A stretch of DNA of 64,000 nucleotides from CBFFRJ01 sp963530515 (GCA_963530515.1 CAUSEC010000026.1:18651-82650), one strand, 5' to 3'. Positions 8,250 through 20,495 are shown, counted from the first letter of the stretch. Program-made: numbers and translations. Notes: generated by a model not told the origin, from the letters alone.

Positions 8250-9806
8250 ATGGATGTGATTGGTGGGCAACACTTGCGTCAGATGTGGGATGACCTGGCG
8301 GAGGTCTATGGCGATAAAACTGCGCTGATTTTCGAGTCATGTGAAGGCATGGTGCAGCAGTTTAGCTATGCGTCGCTGAATGAAGACATTAACCGTACGG
8401 CGAACCTGTTCCATCATCTGGGCATTCAGAAAGGCGACAAAGTTGCGCTGCATCTGGATAACTGCCCGGAGTTTATCTTTTGCTGGTTTGGGCTGGCAAA
8501 AATAGGGGCCATCATCGTGCCGATCAACGCCCGCTTACTCCATGAGGAATGTGCATGGATTTTGCACAACAGTCAGGCGTGTCTGCTGGTGACCACCGAT
8601 AATTTCATGCCGTTGTATCGTCCGATTCTGCAGGAAAGCGATGCAAAACTGGCGCACATCTGTTCAATCAGCCCGCATTTCTGCTCCGATGACCCCAGCG
8701 TAAGCGATTTTTATCGTCTAAAGGACGCACAGCCCGCCACTCTAAAGTACGCCCCGCCCTTAAGCACGGATGACACTGCGGAAATCCTCTTTACCTCCGG
8801 TACAACGTCACGGCCAAAAGGGGTTGTGATCACCCACTATAACTTGCGCTTCGCAGGCTACTACTCCGCCTGGCAATGCGCGCTGCGTGAAGACGATGTT
8901 TATCTGACCGTGATGCCCGCTTTCCATATTGATTGCCAGTGCACGGCCGCCATGGCTGCCTTCTCCAGCGGCGCGACCTTTGTACTTATCGAGAAATACA
9001 GCGCCAGGGCGTTCTGGCGACAGGTGCGGCAGTATCGTGCCACCGTCACCGAATGTATTCCCATGATGATTCGAACATTGATGGTGCAACCCTCTCAGCC
9101 GGAGGATAGCCAACATTGTGTGCGGGAGGTGCTCTTCTATCTCAACCTGTCAGAACAAGAAAAAGACGCCTTTACAACACGCTTTGGCGTCAAACTTCTG
9201 ACCTCCTATGGCATGACAGAAACGATTGTCGGGATCATTGGCGACAGGCCCGGTGATAAGCGACGCTGGCCCTCCATCGGTCGCGCAGGATTTTGCTACG
9301 AAGCTGAAATTCGCAGCGATCAAAACCAGCCGCTGCCGCCGCATGAAATTGGCGAAATCTGTATTAAAGGTGTGCCAGGAAAAACCCTCTTCAAAGAATA
9401 CTACGGCCGACCTGACGCCACCGCCAGTGCGCTGGAAGCCAGCGGTTGGCTACACACTGGGGATTCAGGTTATGTCGATGAAGAGGGCTTTTTCTATTTT
9501 GTCGACAGACGCTGCAACATGATTAAACGTGGCGGTGAAAACGTATCCTGCGTGGAGATTGAAAATATCATCTTAACCCATCCCAAAATTCAGGATGCCG
9601 TCGTCATTGGCGTAAACGATCTTATTCGGGATGAGGCGATAAAAGCATTCGTTGTTCTTCACGAAGGGGAACAATTAAGTGAGCAGGAATTCATTCTGTT
9701 TTGCGAAGTGAATATGGCGAAATTTAAAGTGCCTTCATTTGTTGAATTCAGACATGACCTGCCGCGTAACTGCTCGGGAAAAGTGATTAAAAAGAATCTT
9801 AATTAA
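8250..9806 (+). CDS. caiC: Carnitine/crotonobetaine-CoA ligase CaiC
   Basis: Acyl-CoA synthetase (AMP-forming) that activates carnitine, crotonobetaine or gamma-butyrobetaine with ATP and CoA. The ATP loop TSGTTSRPKGV lies at about residues 182-192, HTGDSGYVDEEGFFYFVDR is the hinge motif, and NCSGKVIKKN near the end holds the catalytic lysine. The start was set at 8250 because MDVIGGQHLRQMWDDLA aligns with the E. coli N-terminus and gives 518 residues. The frame is open to 8178 and an ATG at 8235 is an alternative; no strong ribosome site decides. Confidence 0.94.
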   Translation: MDVIGGQHLRQMWDDLAEVYGDKTALIFESCEGMVQQFSYASLNEDINRTANLFHHLGIQKGDKVALHLDNCPEFIFCWFGLAKIGAIIVPINARLLHEECAWILHNSQACLLVTTDNFMPLYRPILQESDAKLAHICSISPHFCSDDPSVSDFYRLKDAQPATLKYAPPLSTDDTAEILFTSGTTSRPKGVVITHYNLRFAGYYSAWQCALREDDVYLTVMPAFHIDCQCTAAMAAFSSGATFVLIEKYSARAFWRQVRQYRATVTECIPMMIRTLMVQPSQPEDSQHCVREVLFYLNLSEQEKDAFTTRFGVKLLTSYGMTETIVGIIGDRPGDKRRWPSIGRAGFCYEAEIRSDQNQPLPPHEIGEICIKGVPGKTLFKEYYGRPDATASALEASGWLHTGDSGYVDEEGFFYFVDRRCNMIKRGGENVSCVEIENIILTHPKIQDAVVIGVNDLIRDEAIKAFVVLHEGEQLSEQEFILFCEVNMAKFKVPSFVEFRHDLPRNCSGKVIKKNLN

Positions 9807-9809
9807 GAT

Positions 9810-9836
9810 AATCGGCTGACATTCTATCAGCCGATT
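9810..9836 (+). repeat. Hairpin between caiC and caiD
   Basis: AATCGGCTGA (9810-9819) and TCAGCCGATT (9827-9836) form a perfect 10-bp stem with a 7-base loop. It is followed by an A-run rather than a T-run on the coding strand, so it is not a terminator for this operon; a processing or stabilising role is more likely. Confidence 0.6.
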
Positions 9837-9921
9837 AAAAAAGCCGTAAAGACATTGACCTCTTAACAGGTGTGCCGTCGTTTTTGTGAACAATTAAATA
9901 TATTTTAAAAGGAACGAAAAT

Positions 9922-10707
9922 ATGAGCAATTCATTACATCTGACCCGTAACGGCTCTATTCTGGAAATCATACTGGATCGTCCTAAAGCGAATGCCATTG
10001 ATGCCAAAACCAGTTTTGAAATGGGCGAAGCCTTTCTTCACTTTCGTGATGATCCGCAATTACGCGTGGCCATTATTACCGGTGCCGGGGAGAAATTCTT
10101 TTCCGCCGGATGGGATTTAAAAGCGGCGGCCGAGGGGGAAGCGCCAGATGCCGATTTTGGGCCGGGAGGGTTTGCCGGTCTCACTGAACTCTTTGATCTC
10201 GACAAACCGGTGATAGCTGCCGTGAACGGGTACGCTTTTGGCGGCGGTTTTGAGCTGGCGCTGGCGGCGGATTTTATCCTCTGCGCCGACAATGCCAGCT
10301 TTGCGCTACCTGAAGCGAAACTGGGTATCGTCCCGGACAGCGGCGGCGTGCTGCGTCTGCCTAAATGTTTACCGCCCGCTATCGTCAATGAACTGGTGAT
10401 GACAGGCAGACGTATGGATGCCGAAGAGGCGCTGCGCTGGGGAATTGTCAACAAGGTCGTCAGCCCGCAAACGCTGATGGAGAGCGCACGTGAACTGGCT
10501 CAGCAGTTGACCCTAAGCGCCCCGCTGGCGCTGGCGGCGTTGAAAGAGATTACCCGAACCACCCGGGAAATGCCGGTTGAAGAAGGGTATCGTTTTATAC
10601 GCAGCGGCGTGCTGAAACATTACCCGGCAGTGCTCCATTCCGAAGATGCGGTTGAAGGCCCGCAGGCTTTTGCCGAGAAACGTGATCCGGTATGGAAAGG
10701 GCGGTAA
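9922..10707 (+). CDS. caiD: Crotonobetainyl-CoA hydratase CaiD
   Basis: Crotonase-fold enzyme of 261 residues that hydrates crotonobetainyl-CoA to L-carnitinyl-CoA, reversibly. The oxyanion-hole segments FSAGWDLKA and AFGGGFELALAADF are visible, and glutamates at 111 and 131 match the catalytic pair reported for the E. coli enzyme. AAAGGAACG precedes the ATG. It follows the caiC hairpin and is separated from caiE by only 7 bases. Confidence 0.97.
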   Translation: MSNSLHLTRNGSILEIILDRPKANAIDAKTSFEMGEAFLHFRDDPQLRVAIITGAGEKFFSAGWDLKAAAEGEAPDADFGPGGFAGLTELFDLDKPVIAAVNGYAFGGGFELALAADFILCADNASFALPEAKLGIVPDSGGVLRLPKCLPPAIVNELVMTGRRMDAEEALRWGIVNKVVSPQTLMESARELAQQLTLSAPLALAALKEITRTTREMPVEEGYRFIRSGVLKHYPAVLHSEDAVEGPQAFAEKRDPVWKGR

Positions 10708-10714
10708 CGCACAC

Positions 10715-11311
10715 ATGAGCTACTACGCATTTGAGGGGTTAGTACCGGTCGTCCATCCCGAGGCGTATGTACACCCCAGCGCCGTGTTGATAGGTGACGT
10801 TATCGTGGAGGCTGGCGTCTACATTGGCCCTTTTGCCTCATTGCGCGGTGATTATGGCCGTTTGATTGTGAAGTCCGGAGCGAATGTGCAGGACGGCTGC
10901 ATCATGCATGGTTATTGCGATATGGACACCGTGGTGCACGAAAACGGACACATTGGACACGGGGCCATTTTGCATGGCTGTGTGATTGGTCGCGATGCGT
11001 TAGTCGGGATGAACAGCGTCATCATGGATGGCGCGGTGATTGGCGAGGAAAGCATTGTCGCTGCGATGAGCTTTGTAAAAGCGGGATTTGCCGGTCTTCC
11101 CCGGCAACTCCTGATGGGCTCACCCGCCCGTGTGACCCGCCAGGTGACGGACGACGAGATGCGCTGGAAACAGCTTAATACGCAAGAGTACCAGGATCTT
11201 GCCGTCCGCTGCCGGGCAGCGTTGCATGAAACCAAGCCCTTAATGCAGGTTGAAGCGAATCGCCCACGCCTGAAAGGCACAACGGCGGTACAACCCAAAT
11301 CGATGTCGTAG
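10715..11311 (+). CDS. caiE: Carnitine operon protein CaiE
   Basis: Left-handed beta-helix (hexapeptide repeat) protein of 198 residues, related to gamma-class carbonic anhydrase folds. Repeats such as VLIGDVIVEAGVYIGP and NGHIGHGAILHGCVIG run through residues 20-130. In E. coli, CaiE raises CaiB and CaiD activity and is thought to help supply a cofactor. The ATG at 10715 was chosen over an upstream in-frame start because MSYYAFEGL is the conserved beginning and lies just past the caiD stop. Last gene of caiTABCDE. Confidence 0.95.
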   Translation: MSYYAFEGLVPVVHPEAYVHPSAVLIGDVIVEAGVYIGPFASLRGDYGRLIVKSGANVQDGCIMHGYCDMDTVVHENGHIGHGAILHGCVIGRDALVGMNSVIMDGAVIGEESIVAAMSFVKAGFAGLPRQLLMGSPARVTRQVTDDEMRWKQLNTQEYQDLAVRCRAALHETKPLMQVEANRPRLKGTTAVQPKSMS

Positions 11312-11319
11312 CAATGCGT

Positions 11320-11345
11320 GCCGGAGGGCGCTGGCGCTTATCGGC
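11320..11345. repeat. REP-like palindrome between caiE and caiF
   Basis: GCCGGAGGGCGC and GCGCTTATCGGC face each other across two bases, 8 bases after the caiE stop. It resembles a degenerate REP unit and could also end transcription of either convergent gene, though there is no T-run. Confidence 0.5.
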
Positions 11346-11388
11346 TTGCGTTGTCAGGCCGTTAACGCTGCCCGACTGCACGCTGTTC

Positions 11389-11784
11389 TTAGCGACGCAG
11401 GCTTTTAGACAGCATCATCTGCCATTTCTGCTCCGGGTTAAGCTCTGCCGGCGGCAGGGTCGCCATGCGGGACGTTTTGCCTGCGTTCAGCATCTTCTCC
11501 TGCACGCTGGTTTTCAGTCGATTATAGAGGCGGGCATCAATGCTGTTCACCCGCACCAGACGTTGACATTGACACCCTCGCCCTTCAAGCTGATTTGGAA
11601 TTGTCTTCGTCTCGCAGGTTATTTCTCCGACTTCGGAAAGAATATAAGAAACCGTATTTATCGCTTTGCAGTGGTCCATATTAAAATGCCTGGCAATTTC
11701 TTTAGCACTCACCCAACGATTTTCCACCATTACCCAATCTGCAATTAACAAGTAGAGGGGTTTTTCAACATATTCTTCACTCAT
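11389..11784 (-). CDS. caiF: Transcriptional activator CaiF
   Basis: Small activator of the cai and fix operons, 131 residues as in E. coli. The N-terminal half (about residues 20-55, ADWVMVENRWVSAKEIARHF) looks like a winged helix. EGRGCQCQRL near residue 68 and the C-terminal EQKWQMMLSKSLRR are conserved. Known to respond to carnitine metabolites under anaerobic growth. It is convergent with caiE, with a REP-like palindrome between them. It binds the divergent fix/cai region in E. coli. Confidence 0.95.
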   Translation of the reverse strand: MSEEYVEKPLYLLIADWVMVENRWVSAKEIARHFNMDHCKAINTVSYILSEVGEITCETKTIPNQLEGRGCQCQRLVRVNSIDARLYNRLKTSVQEKMLNAGKTSRMATLPPAELNPEQKWQMMLSKSLRR

Positions 11785-11967
11785 AAGCTCACCATTTTTA
11801 CAAATTAAAAAAATCCGCTACAGCGTGTCCTCTATAAATAACAACAAAAAAGAGACCATGCTAAAAATAGGGAAAAGAAGAAATAGTAAGCAATAGCACT
11901 GGCGATTAGTGTGAGTGGATCGTGCTTGTTGTATGAAAATAAAAACTTATTCATGGATCTGCGGCAT

Positions 11968-12000
11968 AAAAAAACGGTTCCTGAGAAGGAACCGTTTTTA
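11968..12000 (-). terminator. carAB terminator
   Basis: AACGGTTCCT and AGGAACCGTT form a 10-bp stem with loop GAGA (centre about 11985), flanked by A-runs and T-runs on both sides. On the minus strand it stands about 40 bases after the carB stop with a T-run following. Confidence 0.9.
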
Positions 12001-12038
12001 ATCAGACAGCCCAAATTAAGGCTACAGAGTGCGGCAAA

Positions 12039-15263
<3,225 letters not shown>

Positions 15264-15281
15264 TGTCTTCTCGGCTCCTGA

Positions 15282-16430
15282 TTATTTAGCGGTCTTACGG
15301 TATTGCTCGATAAGTTCGATGAAGTGATCGAACAGCGGCGCGGCGTCGTGTGGGCCCGGGCTGGCTTCCGGGTGGCCCTGGAAGCTGAACGCAGGCTTAT
15401 CGGTGCGATGAATCCCCTGCAGGGTGCCATCGAACAGCGACTTATGCGTCACGCGCAGGTTAGCCGGCATTGAGGCTTCATCGACGGCAAAGCCGTGGTT
15501 CTGCGCGGTGATCATCACCGTGTTGTTATCGATGTCTTTCACCGGGTGGTTACCACCGTGGTGGCCGAACTTCATCTTAACGGTGTTTGCACCGCTCGCC
15601 AGCGCCAGCAGCTGATGGCCGAGGCAGATGCCGAATACCGGAATGTCGGTTTCCAGGAAGGACTTGATGGCGGCGATGGCGTAATCGCACGGCGCCGGGT
15701 CGCCGGGACCGTTGGACAGGAAAATACCGTCCGGATTCATCTTCAGCACGTCTTCGGCGGACGTTTGTGCCGGAACCACCGTCAGGCGGCAGCCGCGGTC
15801 AACCAGCATACGCAGGATGTTGCGCTTGGCGCCGAAATCGTAGGCCACCACGTGGAACGGCAGCTCGCTCTCTTTTTTCGCTTCCGGCAGGTCGCCTTCC
15901 AGCGTCCAGCTACCCTGAGTCCAGCTGTAGGCTTCAGCAGTAGTTACTTCTTTCGCCAGGTCCATGCCGTTCAGGCCCGGGAAGGCTTTCGCTTTTTCCA
16001 GCGCCAGCGTCGCATCGAGGTTATCACCCGCGATGATGCAGCCGTTCTGTGCACCCTTCTCGCGCAGCAGACGCGTTAGCTTACGGGTATCGATATCGGC
16101 AATCGCCACGATGTTATGGCGCTTCAGGTAAGAAGAGAGGTCTTCGGTATTGCGGAAGTTGCTGGCAATCAGCGGCAGGTCGCGGATGACCAGGCCTTGC
16201 GCATGTACCTGAGAGGATTCTTCGTCAGCCGCGTTGGTGCCGACATTGCCGATATGAGGATAAGTAAGAGTAACGATTTGGCGAGAATAGGAAGGATCAG
16301 TGAGGATTTCTTGATAACCGGTCATTGAAGTATTGAAAACGACTTCCCCAACCGCCGAACCCGTTGCCCCTATGGCCCGACCGATAAACTGGGTTCCGTC
16401 TTCCAGAACCAATAGCGCTGACTTAATCAA
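15282..16430 (-). CDS. carA: Carbamoyl phosphate synthetase small subunit
   Basis: Glutamine amidotransferase subunit of 382 residues that supplies ammonia to CarB. The class I motif VFGICLGHQLL puts the catalytic cysteine at 269, and GHPEASPG carries the His/Glu pair. The start is a TTG at 16430 (then ATT AAG), with GGAGGGTG just upstream, as in E. coli carA; an in-frame ATG 27 bases further up is less likely. First gene of carAB; regulated by the sites in the 456-bp leader. Confidence 0.97.
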   Translation of the reverse strand: MIKSALLVLEDGTQFIGRAIGATGSAVGEVVFNTSMTGYQEILTDPSYSRQIVTLTYPHIGNVGTNAADEESSQVHAQGLVIRDLPLIASNFRNTEDLSSYLKRHNIVAIADIDTRKLTRLLREKGAQNGCIIAGDNLDATLALEKAKAFPGLNGMDLAKEVTTAEAYSWTQGSWTLEGDLPEAKKESELPFHVVAYDFGAKRNILRMLVDRGCRLTVVPAQTSAEDVLKMNPDGIFLSNGPGDPAPCDYAIAAIKSFLETDIPVFGICLGHQLLALASGANTVKMKFGHHGGNHPVKDIDNNTVMITAQNHGFAVDEASMPANLRVTHKSLFDGTLQGIHRTDKPAFSFQGHPEASPGPHDAAPLFDHFIELIEQYRKTAK

Positions 16431-16440
16431 AACACCCTCC

Positions 16441-16480
16441 AGAGAATATTCACTCACTTTATTTGCATATTAATTCATAT
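16441..16480 (-). promoter_or_regulatory. Two ArgR boxes before carA
   Basis: Two 18-bp ARG-box-like sequences, at 16441-16458 (core GAATATTCAC) and 16463-16480 (core TGCATATTAATTCA), spaced as tandem ArgR sites. They lie right before the carA ribosome site, over the arginine-controlled proximal promoter. Confidence 0.8.
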
Positions 16481-16651
16481 ATGTGCCTTGAATCAATGCA
16501 AATCTGCGTAGCCGCGAATTTTTTGCAAACGGCGGCATTCTGGAGACATGAGGGGTAAAAGTCAACTCATAGCGCATATTTTTCATGTCTTTTTGCGCCC
16601 CAGGTAAGAATAGCATGAATTTAAGGGCAAAAAGATCAACTTAACCCGCCC

Positions 16652-16667
16652 ACGTAAACGCTTGCGT
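16652..16667. promoter_or_regulatory. PurR operator of carAB
   Basis: ACGTAAACGCTTGCGT is a near-palindrome close to the PurR consensus ACGCAAACGTTTNCNT. A PurR site is known at the far promoter region of E. coli carAB. Confidence 0.75.
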
Positions 16668-16708
16668 ACGGGTATAAACGATCGCTGGTATCTTGAGGAG
16701 TAAAAAAG

Positions 16709-16724
16709 TGGACCAAATGGTCAA
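16709..16724. promoter_or_regulatory. RutR operator of carAB
   Basis: TGGACCAAATGGTCAA is the RutR-type palindrome (TTGACC..GGTCAA, one mismatch). RutR binds a closely similar site upstream of E. coli carAB and responds to uracil. Confidence 0.75.
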
Positions 16725-16800
16725 AATTTACAATTAAGAAACAAAAAAGGGAGGGTTAACAGAAGAAAAAGCAGGATATGATTAAAAACAACGACCAACA

Positions 16801-16833
16801 CACCAAAATAAAAGGGCAATAAAATATTGCCCT
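16801..16833 (-). terminator. dapB terminator
   Basis: GGGCAATA (16814-16821) and TATTGCCC (16825-16832) form an 8-bp stem with a 3-base loop. On the minus strand it is followed by TTTTATTTT, about 55 bases after the dapB stop. Confidence 0.85.
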
Positions 16834-16886
16834 ATGCAATCAACATATTACGACTGCAATAACCACATCACGATGGGTAATAAACT

Positions 16887-17708
16887 CTACAAATTGTTGA
16901 GATCAAGGACATCTCGCATATCAAAAAGACCGTTACTCTTTGTTTTTAGCCACAATGCCGAGCGAACCGCACCGTTAGCAAATGTCATCCGGCTTGACGC
17001 CTTGTGGCTGATCTCTACGCGCTCGCCAATATCCGCGAACATCGCGGTGTGTTCACCGATGATGTCGCCTGCTCGCACGGTGGCAAAGCCAATCGTGCCG
17101 GGTACGCGTTCTCCGGTGTAACCTTCGCGGCTGTACACGGCGCACTCTTTCAAATCTTTATCCAGCGCATGGGCAATGGCTTCACCCATCGCCACTGCCG
17201 TACCTGACGGCGCATCGACTTTATGGCGATGGTGAGCTTCAACAATTTCAATATCGGTGTAGTCGCCCATGACTTTTGCCGCTTTTTCCAGCAGCTTAAG
17301 CATCACGTTCACGCCCACGCTGAAGTTCGCAGCAAAGACGATACCTATCTCTTTGGCAGCCTCGCTGATGGCCTGTTTGCCTGCATCATCAAAACCGGTG
17401 GTGCCAATCACCATTCCTTTCTGATTTTTGCGACAGAAATCCAGATGCACCAGCGTGCCCTCCGGACGGGTAAAATCAATAAAGACGTCAAAGTCGTCTT
17501 TTACCGCCTGCAGATCGCTGCTGACGATAACACCTGTTTTGCCGACGCCCGCCAGCTCTCCCGCATCACTTCCCAGCAGAGAAGAACCTTCGCGCTCCAG
17601 CGCTGCGCCCAGTTGAACGCCGTCCATTTGCAGTGTGGCCTGAATTAACTGACGGCCCATACGTCCACCGGCACCCGCGATAGCCACGCGGATTTGTGCA
17701 TCATGCAT
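16887..17708 (-). CDS. dapB: 4-Hydroxy-tetrahydrodipicolinate reductase
   Basis: Reductase of the lysine and diaminopimelate pathway, 273 residues as in E. coli. GAGGRMGRQL at about residues 12-21 is the NAD(P)H-binding loop; EAHHRHKVDAPSGT at about 157-170 contains the catalytic histidine and lysine. Cytoplasmic tetramer in the family. Single gene with its own terminator; about 245 bases separate it from the AlaX-like gene, which leaves room for its promoter. Confidence 0.99.
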   Translation of the reverse strand: MHDAQIRVAIAGAGGRMGRQLIQATLQMDGVQLGAALEREGSSLLGSDAGELAGVGKTGVIVSSDLQAVKDDFDVFIDFTRPEGTLVHLDFCRKNQKGMVIGTTGFDDAGKQAISEAAKEIGIVFAANFSVGVNVMLKLLEKAAKVMGDYTDIEIVEAHHRHKVDAPSGTAVAMGEAIAHALDKDLKECAVYSREGYTGERVPGTIGFATVRAGDIIGEHTAMFADIGERVEISHKASSRMTFANGAVRSALWLKTKSNGLFDMRDVLDLNNL

Positions 17709-17953
17709 AGTTGTACTCTTTTGTTAATAAAATGCTGACAATCGCTTCCAGATTAACCAGCCCGCGTTGGGGCTGCCAGCCGAAAACGCCGATAATTAGA
17801 ATTAAATGATAAACAGCATGGAGTATCAGTAAAAGGCATGAGTGTGCATGTTGCGATTTGGCAGGCAAAACGGGCAGGATGCACTGACCGCGAAAGCGAG
17901 AAGATGATTATCCGCTCTGGCGGCCTGTCATTGCCCTGTATATCACTGCTTTC

Positions 17954-18577
17954 TTAATCGACGGTATAGCTCACCACCAGCTGCCCTTTTTTGATTTTTA
18001 TATTGGTTAGCGTGATAAGACCAATTTCCCCGGTCGTCGGCGTATGGGTTCCCCCGCAGCCATAGGCCGACAATTCACCAAACCGCACCTGGCGTTTGCC
18101 GTCGATAAATTCAATCTTCCTCGGCAGATTTGCTGCAACCCATTCTCTGATTTGCTCTTCCAGCATGGACGTGTCCGGCAGAGCGCCTGAGCCCACAAAG
18201 GTGATACGCCCTTCTCCCGGCCAGTGATGGGCTTTGACAGGTTGCCATCCATGCATTTCACCTGCATAACCAATCAAATGCCCGGCGGAGTGCCAGCGAG
18301 TATGCATCGCACGTAATTGAGGCTCAACCTGAATGGCGAGCATGCCTGGCTCAACGGGCAAGGCAACGCTGTGCCACACGGTGTCGCCCTCATTAAAGAC
18401 GTTCATTACAGGCTCGTCGCCAATCCAGCCTTTATCGGCGGGCTGCCCACCGCCCTGAGGATGAAACAGGGTGGCATCCAGCTCAATATTAAAACCGCCC
18501 TCATCCGCGGGGATGCAGCGCAGGACGTGCGCCTGCCCGGCGGTTTCATCGCAGGTGTAGTAATCTCGTTGTGTCAT
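17954..18577 (-). CDS. AlaX-like alanyl-tRNA editing hydrolase
   Basis: Protein of 207 residues homologous to the editing domain of alanyl-tRNA synthetase. The zinc motif is present: HSAGH (about 96-100) and CGGTH (about 173-177), the HXXXH and CXXXH pair. LFHPQGGGQPADKG near residue 37 is also typical. Stand-alone AlaX proteins clear Ser- or Gly-mischarged tRNA-Ala; the exact substrate here is not shown. AAGGAG precedes the ATG. It diverges from a LysR-type gene, a likely regulator, and neither is found here in E. coli K-12. Confidence 0.85.
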   Translation of the reverse strand: MTQRDYYTCDETAGQAHVLRCIPADEGGFNIELDATLFHPQGGGQPADKGWIGDEPVMNVFNEGDTVWHSVALPVEPGMLAIQVEPQLRAMHTRWHSAGHLIGYAGEMHGWQPVKAHHWPGEGRITFVGSGALPDTSMLEEQIREWVAANLPRKIEFIDGKRQVRFGELSAYGCGGTHTPTTGEIGLITLTNIKIKKGQLVVSYTVD

Positions 18578-18669
18578 CGATTTTCTCCTTTCGTCTCCGC
18601 CAGTATATTATTTTCTCTGACAACGATAATCCGCCACTCCGTCAACGCACCTTTGCCTGGTAGACACAA

Positions 18670-19581
18670 ATGAATATCGCCCTGCTCCCGGACCTTGCCA
18701 CCTTTGTTTTGATTGTCGATCAGGGCAGTTTCTCCGCCGCCGCCCGCATTACGGGGGCAACGCCCTCGGCGATGAGCCGCTGCGTGTCACGGCTTGAAGA
18801 GGCACTGGGGAATAAATTGCTGCACCGTAGCACCCGCAAACTGCGCCTCAGTGAATCCGGGAATACCGTTTATGCCCACGCGCAAACTATGCTGGATGCG
18901 GCAAAGCAGGCAATGAACGCGGGCAGCAGCGTGCAGGATGTCGCCCAGGGCACGCTGACGGTGAGCGTGCCCAAAGCCGTCGGTCGGTTTGTGATTCACC
19001 CGCTGATGGGCGAATTTCTGGCGCGTTACCCGCAGGTCAACGTGCGCCTGCGCCTGGAGGACAGGTATATGGATTTGATTGATGAGAGCATCGATCTGGC
19101 GCTGCGGATAACCCACTCTCCGTCGCCGGGCCTGTACGGCAGGCCTCTGATGCCCGTTAGCCACCTGATTTGTGCGACGCCGGACTACTTACGCCAGCAC
19201 GGTCTACCTGAGAAACCCGACGACCTGCGCGAGCATAGCTGCATCAGCCTGGGAGAAAACCCGGCGGATTCACGCTGGAAATTTCGCAAAAACGGCAAGA
19301 CCGAAACCCTGCAAACCCACGGGCGCTATGCGGCCAACCACACCGGTGTGCGGCTGGACGCGGTGCTGAATCATCTGGGCATTGGCAGCCTGCCGCTGTT
19401 TACGGCCAGAGAAAAACTGGCGAGTGGCGAGATTGTGCAGGTGCTGCCTGAATGGGAGTTTGTTAGTGCTTACTCCGGTGAACTCTGGCTGCTGTGGTCG
19501 TCAGGAAAACATATGCCCGCAAGAATGCGGGCCATGATTGATTACCTGAGTGAGAAGATGCTTGTTACGGGGCGAGGCTGA
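18670..19581 (+). CDS. LysR-family transcriptional regulator
   Basis: LysR-type regulator of 303 residues. The N-terminal helix-turn-helix (about 5-62) reads FVLIVDQGSFSAAARITGAT then SAMSRCVSRLEEALG, followed by a periplasmic-binding-like sensor domain. Divergent from the AlaX-like gene across 92 bases, the classic arrangement for local control. Its last 17 bases overlap the end of rihC on the other strand. Ligand unknown. Confidence 0.88.
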   Translation: MNIALLPDLATFVLIVDQGSFSAAARITGATPSAMSRCVSRLEEALGNKLLHRSTRKLRLSESGNTVYAHAQTMLDAAKQAMNAGSSVQDVAQGTLTVSVPKAVGRFVIHPLMGEFLARYPQVNVRLRLEDRYMDLIDESIDLALRITHSPSPGLYGRPLMPVSHLICATPDYLRQHGLPEKPDDLREHSCISLGENPADSRWKFRKNGKTETLQTHGRYAANHTGVRLDAVLNHLGIGSLPLFTAREKLASGEIVQVLPEWEFVSAYSGELWLLWSSGKHMPARMRAMIDYLSEKMLVTGRG

Positions 19582-20479
19582 AAACCTCAGCAACCCATTC
19601 ACGAAACGCATCAATATCAATCTCCAGCGCCACCTGGGCGTTGGCGGGTTTGCCGAGTTTCCCTTCGATATCCACCACGGTGGTTCCCGAGGTCCATGTT
19701 CCCTGCGTTTCAACCGTCACAAAGCACGGCTTCAGGGTAAATATTGTGGGCCGAGCCAGCCAGGCAATGGCGCATAAATCGTGCATACGCAAACCGGTTG
19801 TCATGCTGCCGCTGCGGTAGTGGCTGAATAACGCATGCAGCATTTTTCCCGTCTCATTCAACGCTGGTAATGACGCCAGATAATCAGGTGCCAGCGTGGC
19901 CACGTTGGTCACATCCAGACCGCACATCACAATGTCCAGCCCACTATTGAACACTCTGGCCGCCGCTTCAGGGTCGATGGCGATGTTGAATTCCGCATTG
20001 GGCGTGAAGTTGCCGCGCCCGGCGGAGCCGCCCATCATCACCAGCCGACGAATATTGAACTGGCACTCAGGATAATGGGTCAGCAACAGGGCAATGTTGG
20101 TCAACGGGCCAATGGTGACCAGCGTGACCGGCTCGGGTGACGCCATCAGCACGTCACGAATGGCTTCAAACGCCGGTTTTGCCAGCGGCTGGCGCTGATG
20201 CTCAACAAAGTCATAGCCTTCCATGCCGGATTCACCGTGCACGTTTGCCGCATCGCGAAGCGGCCGCAGCAGCGGTGTGGCGGCCCCCTGCGCAACGGGC
20301 ACATCCGCATTCCAGAAATGCAGCAGTTGCAGCGCGTTACGGGTGGTTTTTTCCAGTGAGACATTACCGGCGACCGTGGTCATCAGCTTGAGATCAAGCC
20401 CGGGGGCGAAAAGCGCGGCGGCAATGGCAGCCGCGTCATCAATGCCAGGGTCAGTGTCGAGAATAATCGGCAGGCGCAT
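19565..20479 (-). CDS. rihC: Ribonucleoside hydrolase RihC
   Basis: Non-specific ribonucleoside hydrolase, 304 residues, that splits purine and pyrimidine ribonucleosides into base and ribose. The calcium and active-site motif DTDPGIDDA lies at residues 8-16, and MHDLCAIAW near 240 holds the catalytic histidine. The start MRLPIILDTD at 20479 follows GGAGG by 5 bases; a longer frame upstream runs through the ispH terminator and is unlikely. Tail overlap with the LysR gene. Confidence 0.95.
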   Translation of the reverse strand: MRLPIILDTDPGIDDAAAIAAALFAPGLDLKLMTTVAGNVSLEKTTRNALQLLHFWNADVPVAQGAATPLLRPLRDAANVHGESGMEGYDFVEHQRQPLAKPAFEAIRDVLMASPEPVTLVTIGPLTNIALLLTHYPECQFNIRRLVMMGGSAGRGNFTPNAEFNIAIDPEAAARVFNSGLDIVMCGLDVTNVATLAPDYLASLPALNETGKMLHALFSHYRSGSMTTGLRMHDLCAIAWLARPTIFTLKPCFVTVETQGTWTSGTTVVDIEGKLGKPANAQVALEIDIDAFREWVAEVFSLAP

Positions 20480-20495
20480 AAATCCTCCATAAAAA

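Larger units (their letters stand above)
16431..16886. promoter_or_regulatory. carAB control region
   Basis: 456-bp non-coding stretch between carA and dapB. From carA outward it holds two ARG boxes, a long AT-rich middle, a PurR palindrome, a RutR palindrome and the dapB terminator. The arrangement matches the two-promoter E. coli carAB system, where ArgR acts on the near promoter and pyrimidine/purine regulators act on the far one. Confidence 0.9.
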
